From: CBDFLT01 sp965249225
GTDB lineage: Bacteria; Chloroflexota; Dehalococcoidia; Lucifugimonadales; G963668185
Reading direction: 5' to 3'
NCBI GenBank assembly: GCA_965249225.1
Contig: CBDFLT010000009.1
Coordinates: forward strand, 558,001-622,000
Length of the DNA stretch: 64,000 nucleotides
Part shown: positions 45,000 to 53,894 of the stretch, one piece after another
How the letters are laid out: every line of letters starts with the position of its first letter
How positions within the stretch are numbered: position 1 is the stretch's first letter
Notes under the pieces: generated by a model
What the model saw: the letters and a program-made list of their open reading frames with translations, nothing else
Database searches by the model: none
What the model was told of the DNA's origin: nothing
Position numbers and translations under genes: made by a program

Positions 45000-45099
45000 T
45001 ACTAGGAGTAACACGAGGCGGGGTGTTCCATCGAGGACACCTGTCCCTTGCCTCGGGAAGTCGTGATACTCCTGTAGTCAGGGGACATGGGGAGAAGGT

Positions 45100-47100
45100 A
45101 TGACGAGCAAACTCTCCATTCAGAACCTACTTGCGCAAAGTGAGTCGGAGTTCGGAAGGTTCGCCTGGGAGGGCACATTTGCCGACTACCTCGCCATGGT
45201 GTGTCGAGACCCTTCTGTATCCCGCCTTTCCCACGCGCTGATTTACGACGCGATCCTTGCGGAAGGTGTAGAGGAAACCACCAGTGAGGAACGCGTATAC
45301 GGCCTGTTCAAGCACGAGATATTTGGCCTAGAATCGGCCCTGGACTCCATAATCCAATACTTCGCCTCCTCCGCCCAGCGGTTGGAGATCCGTAAGCGGA
45401 TTATCCTGCTGCTGGGCCCGCCCGCCAGCGGCAAGTCCTCGATAGTCGAACTCACCAAGCGAGCGCTGGAAAAGTACACCCGGACCGACGAAGGGGCGGT
45501 CTACGCTATCAAGGGGTGTCCTATGCAGGAAGAGCCCCTTCATCTGATCCCCGAGCAGCTCAGACCCAAGCTGCTGAGCGACTACGGGGTTTATGTAGAG
45601 GGGGACCTCTGTCCCAGGTGCCGGTATGTCCTGCGCACCGAGGCCAAGGGCAACATAGCCGAGATGCCGGTAACCCGCGTGGTCTTCTCAGAGTACGAGG
45701 CCGTCGGTATCGGGTATTACGTTGCCACTAATCCGAACCCGACCGACGCGTCGCTCCTGGTGGGTAGTGTGGACTCCAGCAAACTGGACGGCAGCCGCCT
45801 CGAGGTGGCGGGCAAGGCCTTTCGAATGGACGGCGAGTTCAACGTTGCCAACCGTGGCGTGATGGAGTTCGTCGAGATTTTCAAGGCCGACAAGAACATG
45901 CTCACCACACTTCTGGGCCTGGCGCAGGAACAGCTCATCAAGATGGAGCGGTTCGGCTCGGTGTACGCCGACGAGTCAATTATGGCGCATTCCAACGAGG
46001 GCGACTTTGCCGTTTTTGCCTCCGACGAGCACTCTGAGGCCCTCAGGGACAGGATCATCGCTATACAGGTACCCTACAACCTCAGGGTGAGCGAAGAGGT
46101 CAAGATATACCAGAAAATGCTGGGCACGAGCACACTGCACGGTGTCCATGTGGCCCCGCTGGCCCTCCCGGTAGTCAGCACCTTTGCCATCTTTTCGCGT
46201 CTGGAGCCGCCGCCTAAACAGGGCATGGGCCTAATCGACAAGCTGCGCCTGTACGACGGCAAGACAGTCCCCAAGTTCACGAAACAAGATGTCATCGAGA
46301 TGCAACGCCACAGCCCAAGTGAGGGGATGAGCGGCATCTCTCCACGCTACGTCATGAACCGCTTAGCCTCAGTTGCCGGCGACGACGCGGTCTCCTGCAT
46401 AATGCCCCTTGCCGCGCTGAACAGTATGTGGGAAGGCCTTAACGAGAATGTGAGCCTGGACAGCGAAGACCTGCTCACGTATATCGGATTCGTGGTAGAT
46501 ACCGTTAAGGAATACAATGCCATGGCCGTCCGCCAGCTCCAGTTGGCGTATCAGGAGTCCTTCGAGCAGAGCGCCGCCATGTCCCTTAACTCCTATCTGG
46601 AGGGTCTGGACGTCTATGTAAACGCGACGAATCTACAGGGAGTGAGAGGCAGCAAAGAGCGCGCGATGCTCGAACGTGACCTGAGGGACATGGAGCGATA
46701 CATGGGCGTGAACGAGCGCAATAAGATCGCGTATCGCAACGAGATTTACGAGATGTTTACTCAGTGGAAGAAGAAGGGCCTTTCCTTCGATTACACCACC
46801 GAGCCTCGCATCAGGGCGGCCATCGAGGCGCAGCTATTCCAGCCGCCCAAGAAACTGGAACGGGACCTGAGTGAACCCCGTTTCACCAAAAAGAAAGTGG
46901 AGTGGGCGGGACGACGAGAGGCCATAGTCAATCGGCTGATCAAACAGTATGGCTACTGCGAGCATTGTGCCGGCGACGTGATAGATTACGTTGTCCACGT
47001 GCTCAAGTCCAAACCCGTCGTCAAGACGCCTAAGAGTGAGGGAGTGGAGTGGAACTGGGCCCTCGAACCGGCTGCCGCGGATTCGAGATCGGGAGGGTAG
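45100..47100 (+). CDS. prkA: PrkA-type AAA+/serine protein kinase family protein
   Basis: 666 aa. The N-terminal AAA+ domain has Walker A GPPASGKS (residues 106-113), a zinc-like CPRCRYV motif, and EFVEIFKADKNMLTTLLGLAQE. A C-terminal region similar to the PrkA kinase-like domain follows (RDLRDMERYMGVNERNKIAYRNE). Its usual partners, the DUF444/YeaH protein and SpoVR/YcgB, are not encoded beside it. Recent work on Bacillus PrkA supports an ATP-dependent protease role, so kinase is the historical label. It begins 99 bp after the IS630 right end, so the promoter could be affected by the insertion. Confidence 0.9.
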   Translation: MTSKLSIQNLLAQSESEFGRFAWEGTFADYLAMVCRDPSVSRLSHALIYDAILAEGVEETTSEERVYGLFKHEIFGLESALDSIIQYFASSAQRLEIRKRIILLLGPPASGKSSIVELTKRALEKYTRTDEGAVYAIKGCPMQEEPLHLIPEQLRPKLLSDYGVYVEGDLCPRCRYVLRTEAKGNIAEMPVTRVVFSEYEAVGIGYYVATNPNPTDASLLVGSVDSSKLDGSRLEVAGKAFRMDGEFNVANRGVMEFVEIFKADKNMLTTLLGLAQEQLIKMERFGSVYADESIMAHSNEGDFAVFASDEHSEALRDRIIAIQVPYNLRVSEEVKIYQKMLGTSTLHGVHVAPLALPVVSTFAIFSRLEPPPKQGMGLIDKLRLYDGKTVPKFTKQDVIEMQRHSPSEGMSGISPRYVMNRLASVAGDDAVSCIMPLAALNSMWEGLNENVSLDSEDLLTYIGFVVDTVKEYNAMAVRQLQLAYQESFEQSAAMSLNSYLEGLDVYVNATNLQGVRGSKERAMLERDLRDMERYMGVNERNKIAYRNEIYEMFTQWKKKGLSFDYTTEPRIRAAIEAQLFQPPKKLERDLSEPRFTKKKVEWAGRREAIVNRLIKQYGYCEHCAGDVIDYVVHVLKSKPVVKTPKSEGVEWNWALEPAAADSRSGG

Positions 47101-47216
47101 CGGCGGGCCGTTTATCGTCTTGGGCCGGTGGGCGTGCCACCTGGGGCGCTTAGCAGGCACTTTGGACCTGCTCGGAGAGGGCATGGGTTCCTAGCACTCA
47201 GGGTCCGGCGGGCCTA

Positions 47217-47351
47217 ATGAGCACTCGTCGTAAGCGGCGAAGGTCTGAACGCCGGTTGGGGCGAACGAAGAGAGGCCTCCTTCCCTGGTGGACAGTAGTG
47301 GGAATGATCCTGATTGCGGCGCTGGTGGCGGCAACTAGGATCCTTAGTTGA
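47217..47351 (+). CDS. Possible small single-pass membrane protein
   Basis: 44 aa: a basic N terminus (STRRKRRRSERRLGRTKRG) and one hydrophobic segment (VVGMILIAALVAATRIL). It sits in the 276-bp gap between prkA and the convergent DUF3179 gene. The ATG has no strong Shine-Dalgarno. Basic-in/hydrophobic topology is plausible for a real small membrane protein, but composition alone could produce this. Confidence 0.4.
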   Translation: MSTRRKRRRSERRLGRTKRGLLPWWTVVGMILIAALVAATRILS

Positions 47352-47376
47352 GCGGCTCACCCTGACCGGAAGACTA

Positions 47377-48492
47377 CTATCCCGTGAACAGCTCAGTCTG
47401 TGGGTTCCAGTCCTTCCACGCAAACCAGAACGACAGATGGGATAGGGCCCGCTCTAGGGTCTTTCCCTTGAGCTCTCCCTCGATAGCCCTTCCGGTGAGT
47501 ACCATCCATGTGGAGCCGGTCTCGTTGTCCACTAGGAGCGGTGGACCTCCGTCGCTGTCCTCTTGGAGGCGAAAGGTCAGCATCCGCCCGTCGACCTCGC
47601 TGAGGTAGGCCAGTGCGGTCTCAGTGGCTGTATCAAAAAAGACCACAAGATCCCTGTCCGCGAGCTCGTCGTTGACCACAGGCTGACCGTGCAGCAGGCG
47701 GAAGGGGTAGGCCTTGAAGTGGTCGTCCACCTCAACGCCCAGCACCAGCTCCTTCACCCGGTTCCGGGTGTCTCTGACGCTCTCCCCGAATATCCCCGCC
47801 TGCCGGCTCTTGAAGTAGGACTTGTACCTGTCGCCCCGAAATCTGCCTCGCTCGTCGTCAAGGACGAGGGTGTCGGGGTGGAGTTCGCGCCACAAGGCCC
47901 ACTCGGTATGGACTGCGGGAATGACTTCCAGTTCAGCCCCTTTCAAAGGCCCGTCGACCCCTTTGTGAAAAGACTGGGCCCATAGGGTCCGGGTCTGGTG
48001 GTCGTACATCACCAGAGTGTTCATGATTAGCTTGCCCGAAACGCCGAAGGTGTGTTCACGTCCCTGGATCTCACGGGAATACACGATTCCCGTAAAGCAC
48101 AGAGGTCACCACGTCACGGCGACGGGCTTTCCACCTACCACGTCGTTAGCGATCTCACGGCCGCTGAGCATCCTTATGGGATATGCTCGGTGGTCGCCAT
48201 TGATGGACAGTCCTATTACCTGCTCCTGGGGCGCCATCCACTCCTCCGCCTCCTCTGCGCTGGCGAACTCAGGGTCCAGTATTGCGGGAATGGCGTCATA
48301 GCCGATTACGGTCACTATTTTGAGCTCGCGTTCGAGCTCGCCGGGGTTTGAGGCGGGCACCGTCACCGTCTTGACGCCGCCGAACAGCCGGGGAAACGCT
48401 CGCTTCGCTGTAGGCAAGCCGAACGCCACGACAAGAGCTATTAACGCGACTAGAATGGCGAGTTTTCCAAACATGGGTGCACGGTTGGTCAA
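47377..48492 (-). CDS. DUF3179 protein with an in-frame TGA, candidate selenoprotein
   Basis: 371 aa if TGA is read through. The N-terminal signal anchor (FGKLAILVALIALVVAFGL) is followed by the DUF3179 domain: YPIRMLSGREIANDVVGGKPVAVTW, then TGA at 48106-48108 (residue 129), then PLCFTGIVYSREIQGREHTFGVSGKL in the same frame. In DUF3179 proteins known to me the residue there is cysteine of CPLC, so the motif becomes UPLC. A second similar half follows (AYPFRLLHGQPVVNDELADRDLVVFFD). The hairpin just after the TGA matches a bacterial SECIS. Start is TTG 48492 or ATG 48474. Alternatives are a nonsense mutation or sequencing error. Function of the family is unknown; the CxxC suggests redox or metal binding outside the membrane. 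Confidence 0.8.
48070..48108 (-). promoter_or_regulatory. SECIS-like hairpin next to the DUF3179 TGA
   Basis: Minus strand: TGA at 48108-48106, then 20 nt to the loop. The stem ACGGGAAT (48093-48086) pairs perfectly with ATTCCCGT (48080-48073) around loop CGTGT (48085-48081); three more U-G/U-A pairs extend it to 11. The small loop with G at position 2 and the 20-nt distance fit the published bacterial SECIS rules (16-37 nt). Confidence 0.75.
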
Positions 48493-48589
48493 TTTAGAGG
48501 ATTCAACTGGTTAGATGCGCGGGGTTGGGAAACCGTTTCGCTCCCAGACATCCCCTGGGATGCTACACGTCAGTGTGGCCAGACCCCTT

Positions 48590-49297
48590 CTAACTAACTC
48601 TACGATGAGAGAGGCCCCAGCGTCTCTCGTGCGCCTCGACCAGCCTGCGGAACGTCCCGGTGTAGGACGGAGTGTTAATAGGGTCGGTGGTCATGATGAT
48701 GGCGTCTTCTCCGTTATCGGTGTAGTACGCCTTTCGAACGCCTCGCTCCTCGAAGCCGTACTTCAGGTATAGCCTCCTGGCGATGTCATTGGAGGACCGG
48801 ACCTCCAGCGTGACCACCCTAGCGCGCCGCATCATCGCCTGCTCGATGGTGCTGATCAGCAGCAGCTCCCCGACGCCGAGGCCTCGATACTCGTTCCTGA
48901 CCCCAACCGAGATAATGTGGGCCTCGTCTATCATGTACCAGGTGCCCACGTAGCCAGACAGGATTATTCCGTCGCGCCCCCTCGCAGGGTCTACGGCCGT
49001 CCAGATGGTCTTGGCGTTGTTGAGCAACCTACGGATGAGGGACGAGTTGCCGTTCTCTTGAGGTCGCGATGGAGAGGTCGTGGTGTGCCCGTTCGACTGG
49101 TCGGCGGCGATGAACCTCCACGTCACCAGGTATCTGGCCAGGCGGTGCTTCAGCTCGCGGCGGAACGAAGTGGGTGGAAATTGGGTTGGAAACGCGTCCC
49201 GTTCGATCTCCTTAGACTGGGCGATGTCCCGTTCCTCCAGCGGGCGCACCGCGAACAGCATCATCTTGTGGGCTGTCTGTGCGGCAATGGCTCTCAA
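48590..49297 (-). CDS. rimI: Ribosomal protein S18-alanine N-acetyltransferase-like protein
   Basis: GNAT enzyme of 235 aa with RimI features: FAVRPLEERDIAQSKEIERDAFP at the start, the HIISVGVRNEYRGLGVGELLL acetyl-CoA loop, and VTLEVRSSNDIARRLYLKYGFEERGVRKAYYTDNGEDAIIM. A long insertion (about residues 62-110) makes it larger than the usual 150 aa. TTG 49297 has a GAGAGG ribosome-binding site; ATG 49264 is the alternative. It is not next to tsaB/tsaD, the common neighbours. The DUF3179 gene follows 97 bp downstream and may be co-transcribed. Confidence 0.85.
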   Translation of the reverse strand: MRAIAAQTAHKMMLFAVRPLEERDIAQSKEIERDAFPTQFPPTSFRRELKHRLARYLVTWRFIAADQSNGHTTTSPSRPQENGNSSLIRRLLNNAKTIWTAVDPARGRDGIILSGYVGTWYMIDEAHIISVGVRNEYRGLGVGELLLISTIEQAMMRRARVVTLEVRSSNDIARRLYLKYGFEERGVRKAYYTDNGEDAIIMTTDPINTPSYTGTFRRLVEAHERRWGLSHRRVS

Positions 49298-49583
49298 AGC
49301 GCCTCTCTCCGTCCTTTCCCTTCCACGCGCTCTGGGCGACCGAAATGCGGTCTTACTCTCAGCCGATGGCGAGCCCCTCGGCAGGCGGGACTACCTGTGG
49401 AAATTCCATTCTAGCATAGGCGGATGCCGGTCAGGCGACGATGCGGGCCGTCAAAGGTATTGGGCGGTGTCCTGTGGTAGGGTTAACGGAGAGGACGCGT
49501 TTCCCAACCGGGGTCTGCCTGCAGGCGATTGAACCGCGTCCAGATCCCTGAGCTGCCTTGGGAGAGGCGTTCCAGGCCAACCA
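49298..49583. other. Intergenic divergent promoter region
   Basis: No gene recognised in 286 bp between the divergent rimI and ABC exporter genes. An extended -10 for rimI lies at 49408-49416. I see no good promoter for the exporter. Confidence 0.5.
49408..49416 (-). promoter_or_regulatory. Extended -10 promoter for rimI
   Basis: Minus-strand TGCTAGAAT, identical to the dnaA element, about 110 bp upstream of the rimI start. Confidence 0.4.
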
Positions 49584-51380
49584 ATGAAGATACTCCTTCG
49601 CATCATCGGCATAGCTGCGCGCCGAAGGCGTCAGATGGCCGCCGCCTACGCCTGCACCGCGGGCGCCGCGGTGGCCTATCTCTATCTGCCCAGGCTTGTG
49701 GGGAGGGCCATCGACGAGGTGGCGTTGGGCCTTGATGATGGCGGCTTCTCGGAAGGTGTAATCCTTTCCACCGTCCTGCTTATTTTCGGCGTTTACGTAA
49801 TCCGTGGGATTCTTTCCTTCGGCCAGTCGTACCTGGGTGAGTCTCTCGCTCTGAGTGTCTCCTACGACCTCCGCAACGAATTCTACGACCGCGTCCAGCG
49901 CCTGAGCTTCGGGTTTCACGACCGGTACCACACGGGCAACCTGATGTCCAGAGCCATCCAGGACGTCGAAAACGTCCGCATGTTCATCAACATGGGCCTT
50001 ATCCGCACGCCATACTATCTGTTCCTGTTCGTCTTCGTGTCGGTGCTGTTGCTTCACCTGGACTTGCGACTGGGGCTGATGAGCATCAGCTTCATGCCGC
50101 TTCTCGCCCTACAGTCGGGGAGGGTAAGGCTCCGGCTGAGGCGCATCTGGCTTCAGGTGCAGGTGATGATGGCCGAGCTCAACACGGTGCTTCAGGAGAA
50201 CCTGACCGGGATGCGGGTGGTGAAGGCGTTTGCGTCGGAGAGATATGAGGAAAAGAAGTTTGACGAGCACAACAGCAACGTTGCCTCGACCACGGTGGAG
50301 GCGGAGCGGATGCGCACGGCGAACTCAACGTTCATGTTATTTACCTTTACGCTGGTGACGGGGCTGATCCTCTGGTACGGCGGCACACAGGTGATCGAGG
50401 GTCGCATGTCGGTGGGAGACCTGGCCCAGTTCATGCTCTATATGCAGATACTGTCCATGCCCGTCCGTATGGTGGGATGGCTCGTCAGCTCGTACGCGCG
50501 CGCCGCTTCGTCCGGCGAGCGGCTGTTCGAGGTGCTGGACTTCCAGCCCGACGTGGAGGAGAAGAGCAGCGCTTTCGAGATGCCGCGGGTTCGTGGTCAC
50601 GTCCGGTTTCACGGCGTGTCCTTCGGTTACGAGGGCGGCCCCCCCGTGCTCAAGAACATCGACCTGGACGTGGAACCTGGCGAGGTCATCGCTCTTCTGG
50701 GCGCTCCGGGTAGTGGCAAGACCACGATAGCGAGCCTCGTTCCCCGGTTTTATGAGGTGGGCTCAGGCCGCATCACCATCGACGGAATGGATGTCCGCGA
50801 CGTGAGCCTTGCGTCGCTGCGCCGCAACATCGGCATGGTCCAGCAGGACGTGTTTCTGTTCACGACCAGCCTCCGCGAGAACATCGCCTACGGCCGCGAG
50901 GAGGCGTCCATGGATGAGATCGTTCAGGCGGCCAGGGTGGCCCACCTGGACGATTTCATACGGAGTCTCGGCAGAGGCTACGACACCGTCATCGGTGAGA
51001 GAGGAGTCACCCTTTCCGGCGGCGAGAGGCAGCGTCTGGCCATCGCGCGGGCCGTGCTCCTCGACCCACCGATGCTGATCCTCGACGACTCGACGTCCAG
51101 CGTCGACGCCGAGACCGAAGACCTGATTCACCGGGCGATGAGTTCGGTCATGCAGGGCCGCACCACCTTCGTCATCGCCCACAGACTGAGTACCGTCCAC
51201 AAGGCCGACAAGATCGTGGTACTTGAGGACGGACAGATCGTGGAGCGAGGGACGCACCAAGAGTTGTTGGCTCTAGGCGGCCGTTACCGCGAGATATACG
51301 AGCTGCAGCTGCGCCCCCAGGAGGAGGTCTTGCTGGAGTTTGAGTCCTCGGAAGTTTCCCAGAGGGGTTCGTCGCGATGA
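49584..51380 (+). CDS. Heterodimeric ABC exporter, subunit 1 (degenerate catalytic site)
   Basis: 598-aa half-transporter: an N-terminal six-helix membrane domain (about residues 20-320) and a nucleotide-binding domain with Walker A GAPGSGKT (about 373-380), signature LSGGERQRL and Walker B MLILDDSTSSVD. The residue after the Walker B Asp is Asp, not the catalytic Glu. This marks the degenerate half of an asymmetric exporter such as BmrCD or TM287/288. The stop overlaps the partner's start (ATGA). Likely substrates are drugs, lipids or peptides; not determinable. Confidence 0.92.
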   Translation: MKILLRIIGIAARRRRQMAAAYACTAGAAVAYLYLPRLVGRAIDEVALGLDDGGFSEGVILSTVLLIFGVYVIRGILSFGQSYLGESLALSVSYDLRNEFYDRVQRLSFGFHDRYHTGNLMSRAIQDVENVRMFINMGLIRTPYYLFLFVFVSVLLLHLDLRLGLMSISFMPLLALQSGRVRLRLRRIWLQVQVMMAELNTVLQENLTGMRVVKAFASERYEEKKFDEHNSNVASTTVEAERMRTANSTFMLFTFTLVTGLILWYGGTQVIEGRMSVGDLAQFMLYMQILSMPVRMVGWLVSSYARAASSGERLFEVLDFQPDVEEKSSAFEMPRVRGHVRFHGVSFGYEGGPPVLKNIDLDVEPGEVIALLGAPGSGKTTIASLVPRFYEVGSGRITIDGMDVRDVSLASLRRNIGMVQQDVFLFTTSLRENIAYGREEASMDEIVQAARVAHLDDFIRSLGRGYDTVIGERGVTLSGGERQRLAIARAVLLDPPMLILDDSTSSVDAETEDLIHRAMSSVMQGRTTFVIAHRLSTVHKADKIVVLEDGQIVERGTHQELLALGGRYREIYELQLRPQEEVLLEFESSEVSQRGSSR

Positions 51381-53203
51381 TGGGGGAAATGTTCCACGGC
51401 GTCCGCGAGGGAATGGTGGATGAAGAGGTCTTTGGCAGGGTTTACGATCAGCGCGTCATACGGCGCCTGCTTCCCTACATGGTCCCGTATATGCGCCTGG
51501 CGTTCGTCGCCACCGGGGCGATGCTGATTTACACTGGCACCCTGGTGGCGGCGCCGTGGCTGATCAAGGTCGCCATCGATGACTACGTGCTTGCCGGTGA
51601 TTCCTCCGGCCTCGCGTGGATTGCGGCGCTCTTCATCGGCATCGCCTTCGTGAACTGGGGCGCCAATTACGCCCAGCAGGTGGCCCTGGTAAAGGCGGGA
51701 GAGGGGGTCCTGTATGGTCTGCGTAAACACCTGTTCCACCACTGCCAGAGGCTGTCCCTCTCCTTCTACGACAAGACCGAGGTGGGGCGCGTCATGTCCC
51801 GTGTCCACGGAGATGTGGGCCAGCTTCAGCAGGTGGTCTCGGTGGGAGTGACGACCCTGGGCGACCTGTTGAGCCTCGGCGGAATCGTTGTGGCCCTCCT
51901 TGTGATGAACCTGAAGCTGGGTCTCATATCTATGGCGGTAGTGCCGGCGCTGGCGTTGATCGTGGGCGTGTGGCAGCCCAGGGCCCGAGGTGCCTTCATG
52001 CGCGTTCGGCGCGCCATCGCCATCGTCAATAGCGCCTTGAACGAGGGGATACAGGGGGTCCGTGTGGTCCAGAGCATGAACCGCCAGGACCGGAACCTGG
52101 AGGTCTTCGACGGCAAGAACCGTGCGCACGTTGGGGAGGCCCGCGCCGCCAGCCGGATGTCCGCTGGCCTCCTGCCGTCGGTGGACATCTTGACCGCGGT
52201 GTCTATCGGGCTGTCGATCTACTTCGGCTCGCGCATGATAGGCAGTAACGCGCTTGGAGTGGGCGAGCTGATCGCCTTCGTGATGTACATACAGTGGTTC
52301 TTCGACCCCATCCGCAACCTCACCATGGAGTACACCCAGTTGCAGCGTTCGATGGCCTCGGGCACGCGTATATTCGACCTGCTGGACGCCCGGCCCGACC
52401 TTCAGGACGCGCCGGGCGCGGTTGAGCTGCCCGCGTTGAGGGGTGAGATCGAGTTCCGCGAAGTCGGGTTCGGCTACGCGCCGGGCGAAGACGTGCTCAA
52501 GGAAGTCAGCCTGCACATAAATCCGGGCGAGACGGTGGCTATCGTAGGGCCGACGGGCGCCGGTAAGACCACGCTGGTCTCGCTCCTCGCACGCTTCTAC
52601 GACGTGCCGCACGGTCGAGGGGCTATCCTGGTGGACGGCCACGACATCAGGGAGGTGACCCGCGACTCGCTGATCACCCAGATGAGCATGGTGCTCCAGG
52701 TGCCGTTCCTCTTCTCTGGAACCATTATGGAAAACATCAGGTACAACCATACCGACGCCACCGATGATGAGGCGGTCGCTGCGGCGAGGGCGGTGGGCGC
52801 TCACGACTTCATCGTGAAGCTGAAGGACGGCTACGATACGTACCTGCAGGAGCGCGGTATGAACCTCAGCGTGGGGCAGCGGCAGCTGGTGAGCTTCGCC
52901 AGGGCAATCGTCGCCGACCCCCGGATCCTGGTCCTGGACGAGGCCACGGCCAGTGTGGACAGCCACACTGAGGTGCTGATTCAGCGGGCGCTCAAGAGGC
53001 TGCTGCACGGCCGCACCGCGGTGGTCATCGCCCACCGGCTGTCCACGGTCCGCGGCGCCGACAAGATAGTGGTGCTGGACCGGGGCGGGGTAGTCGAGGT
53101 GGGCGCCCACGACGAGCTGATTGAGCGCGACGGACTGTACGCCCACCTGTACCGCATGAACTACGCCGCCATCGAGGCGCCGCTGGAGGCCGCCGACGAC
53201 TGA
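51377..53203 (+). CDS. Heterodimeric ABC exporter, subunit 2 (catalytic half)
   Basis: 608 aa with membrane domain plus nucleotide-binding domain. Walker A GPTGAGKTT is near residue 392; Walker B ILVLDEATASVD carries the catalytic Glu. The signature is LSVGQ instead of LSGGQ. In the dimer, this altered signature faces the degenerate Walker B of subunit 1, while the canonical signature of subunit 1 faces this intact Walker site, giving one competent and one degenerate ATP site. Four-base ATGA overlap with the partner indicates coupled translation. Confidence 0.93.
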   Translation: MMGEMFHGVREGMVDEEVFGRVYDQRVIRRLLPYMVPYMRLAFVATGAMLIYTGTLVAAPWLIKVAIDDYVLAGDSSGLAWIAALFIGIAFVNWGANYAQQVALVKAGEGVLYGLRKHLFHHCQRLSLSFYDKTEVGRVMSRVHGDVGQLQQVVSVGVTTLGDLLSLGGIVVALLVMNLKLGLISMAVVPALALIVGVWQPRARGAFMRVRRAIAIVNSALNEGIQGVRVVQSMNRQDRNLEVFDGKNRAHVGEARAASRMSAGLLPSVDILTAVSIGLSIYFGSRMIGSNALGVGELIAFVMYIQWFFDPIRNLTMEYTQLQRSMASGTRIFDLLDARPDLQDAPGAVELPALRGEIEFREVGFGYAPGEDVLKEVSLHINPGETVAIVGPTGAGKTTLVSLLARFYDVPHGRGAILVDGHDIREVTRDSLITQMSMVLQVPFLFSGTIMENIRYNHTDATDDEAVAAARAVGAHDFIVKLKDGYDTYLQERGMNLSVGQRQLVSFARAIVADPRILVLDEATASVDSHTEVLIQRALKRLLHGRTAVVIAHRLSTVRGADKIVVLDRGGVVEVGAHDELIERDGLYAHLYRMNYAAIEAPLEAADD

Positions 53204-53300
53204 GCTGGGCCAGGCCCCGGCGCCGGTCGCCCGGCCTTTGCGCTAGAGGTTGCCCCTCCTGACCGAACCGTGACAACCCATTGGGGGTGAGGCGTCTTGC

Positions 53301-53350
53301 GGACACCGTCCAGGGTGGGTTGGGTGGGAGAAGCAACCTGTGGGGTGGGG
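53301..53350 (+). repeat. Intergenic G-quadruplex repeat, copy C
   Basis: GGACACCGTCC hairpin, then GGGTGGGTTGGGTGGG (53313-53328), then AGAAGCAACCTGTGGGGTGGGG. The core is identical to copy D in the opposite orientation. Confidence 0.8.
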
Positions 53351-53408
53351 TCCCATCATCGACCCGAGGGTTTTGTAGGACGGCTTATGCGGGCAAGGGA
53401 AGCGGCGC

Positions 53409-53849
53409 GTGAATATCTACACCATCGGCTACACCAGGAAGTCGGCCCGCGAGTTCTTCGAGCTGCTACAGTCCACCGACGCTCGGTATCTTCTCGACGT
53501 CAGGCTCCGCAACGACTCCCACCTGGCCGGCTTCACCAAGAAGGGCCACGTCGAGTACTTCACCGAGCAGTTGACCCACCTGACCTATGCGGAGGTGCCT
53601 TTGCTGGCGCCGTCGGAGGCGATGTTCAAACGCTACCGGAGCGGTGGTGGAGACTGGCCGGCGTACGAAGAGAGCTATATTCGGCTGATGGAGGATAGGC
53701 GGGTGGCGCAGTTGGTCGACCGGGCCCTGTTCGCCGAGGGGGCCGTGTTGTTGTGCGGAGAGCCTGCGCCCGACCGGTGCCACCGGCGGCTGGCGGCGGA
53801 GTTCCTCAAGCGGGGGCTCTTCCCCGATGCACGCATCGTGCATCTCTAG
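53409..53849 (+). CDS. DUF488 family protein
   Basis: 146-aa protein with the DUF488 pattern: IYTIGYTRKSAREFFELL, YLLDVRLRNDSHLAGF, HLTYAEVPLLAPS and VLLCGEPAPDRCHRRLAAEF. GTG start after GGGAAG. The conserved Cys and His residues of CGE.....CHR suggest an active or metal site, but no activity is established for the family. It is convergent with ruvB, 45 bp from its stop. Confidence 0.85.
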   Translation: MNIYTIGYTRKSAREFFELLQSTDARYLLDVRLRNDSHLAGFTKKGHVEYFTEQLTHLTYAEVPLLAPSEAMFKRYRSGGGDWPAYEESYIRLMEDRRVAQLVDRALFAEGAVLLCGEPAPDRCHRRLAAEFLKRGLFPDARIVHL

Positions 53850-53894
53850 GGGGGTGTCCGTAACGCGACCGCAGGAGCAGACGGGCCGTGGCTC

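Noticed and set aside
48106..48108. Genetic code reassignment of TGA (e.g. to Trp or Gly)
   Set aside because: TGA ends many normal genes here, e.g. rpmH, rph and dnaA, and no other conserved residue in the window is coded by TGA.
51284..53146. Long minus-strand open frame of 620 codons
   Set aside because: Antisense shadow of the ABC exporter subunit 2; no recognisable domain.
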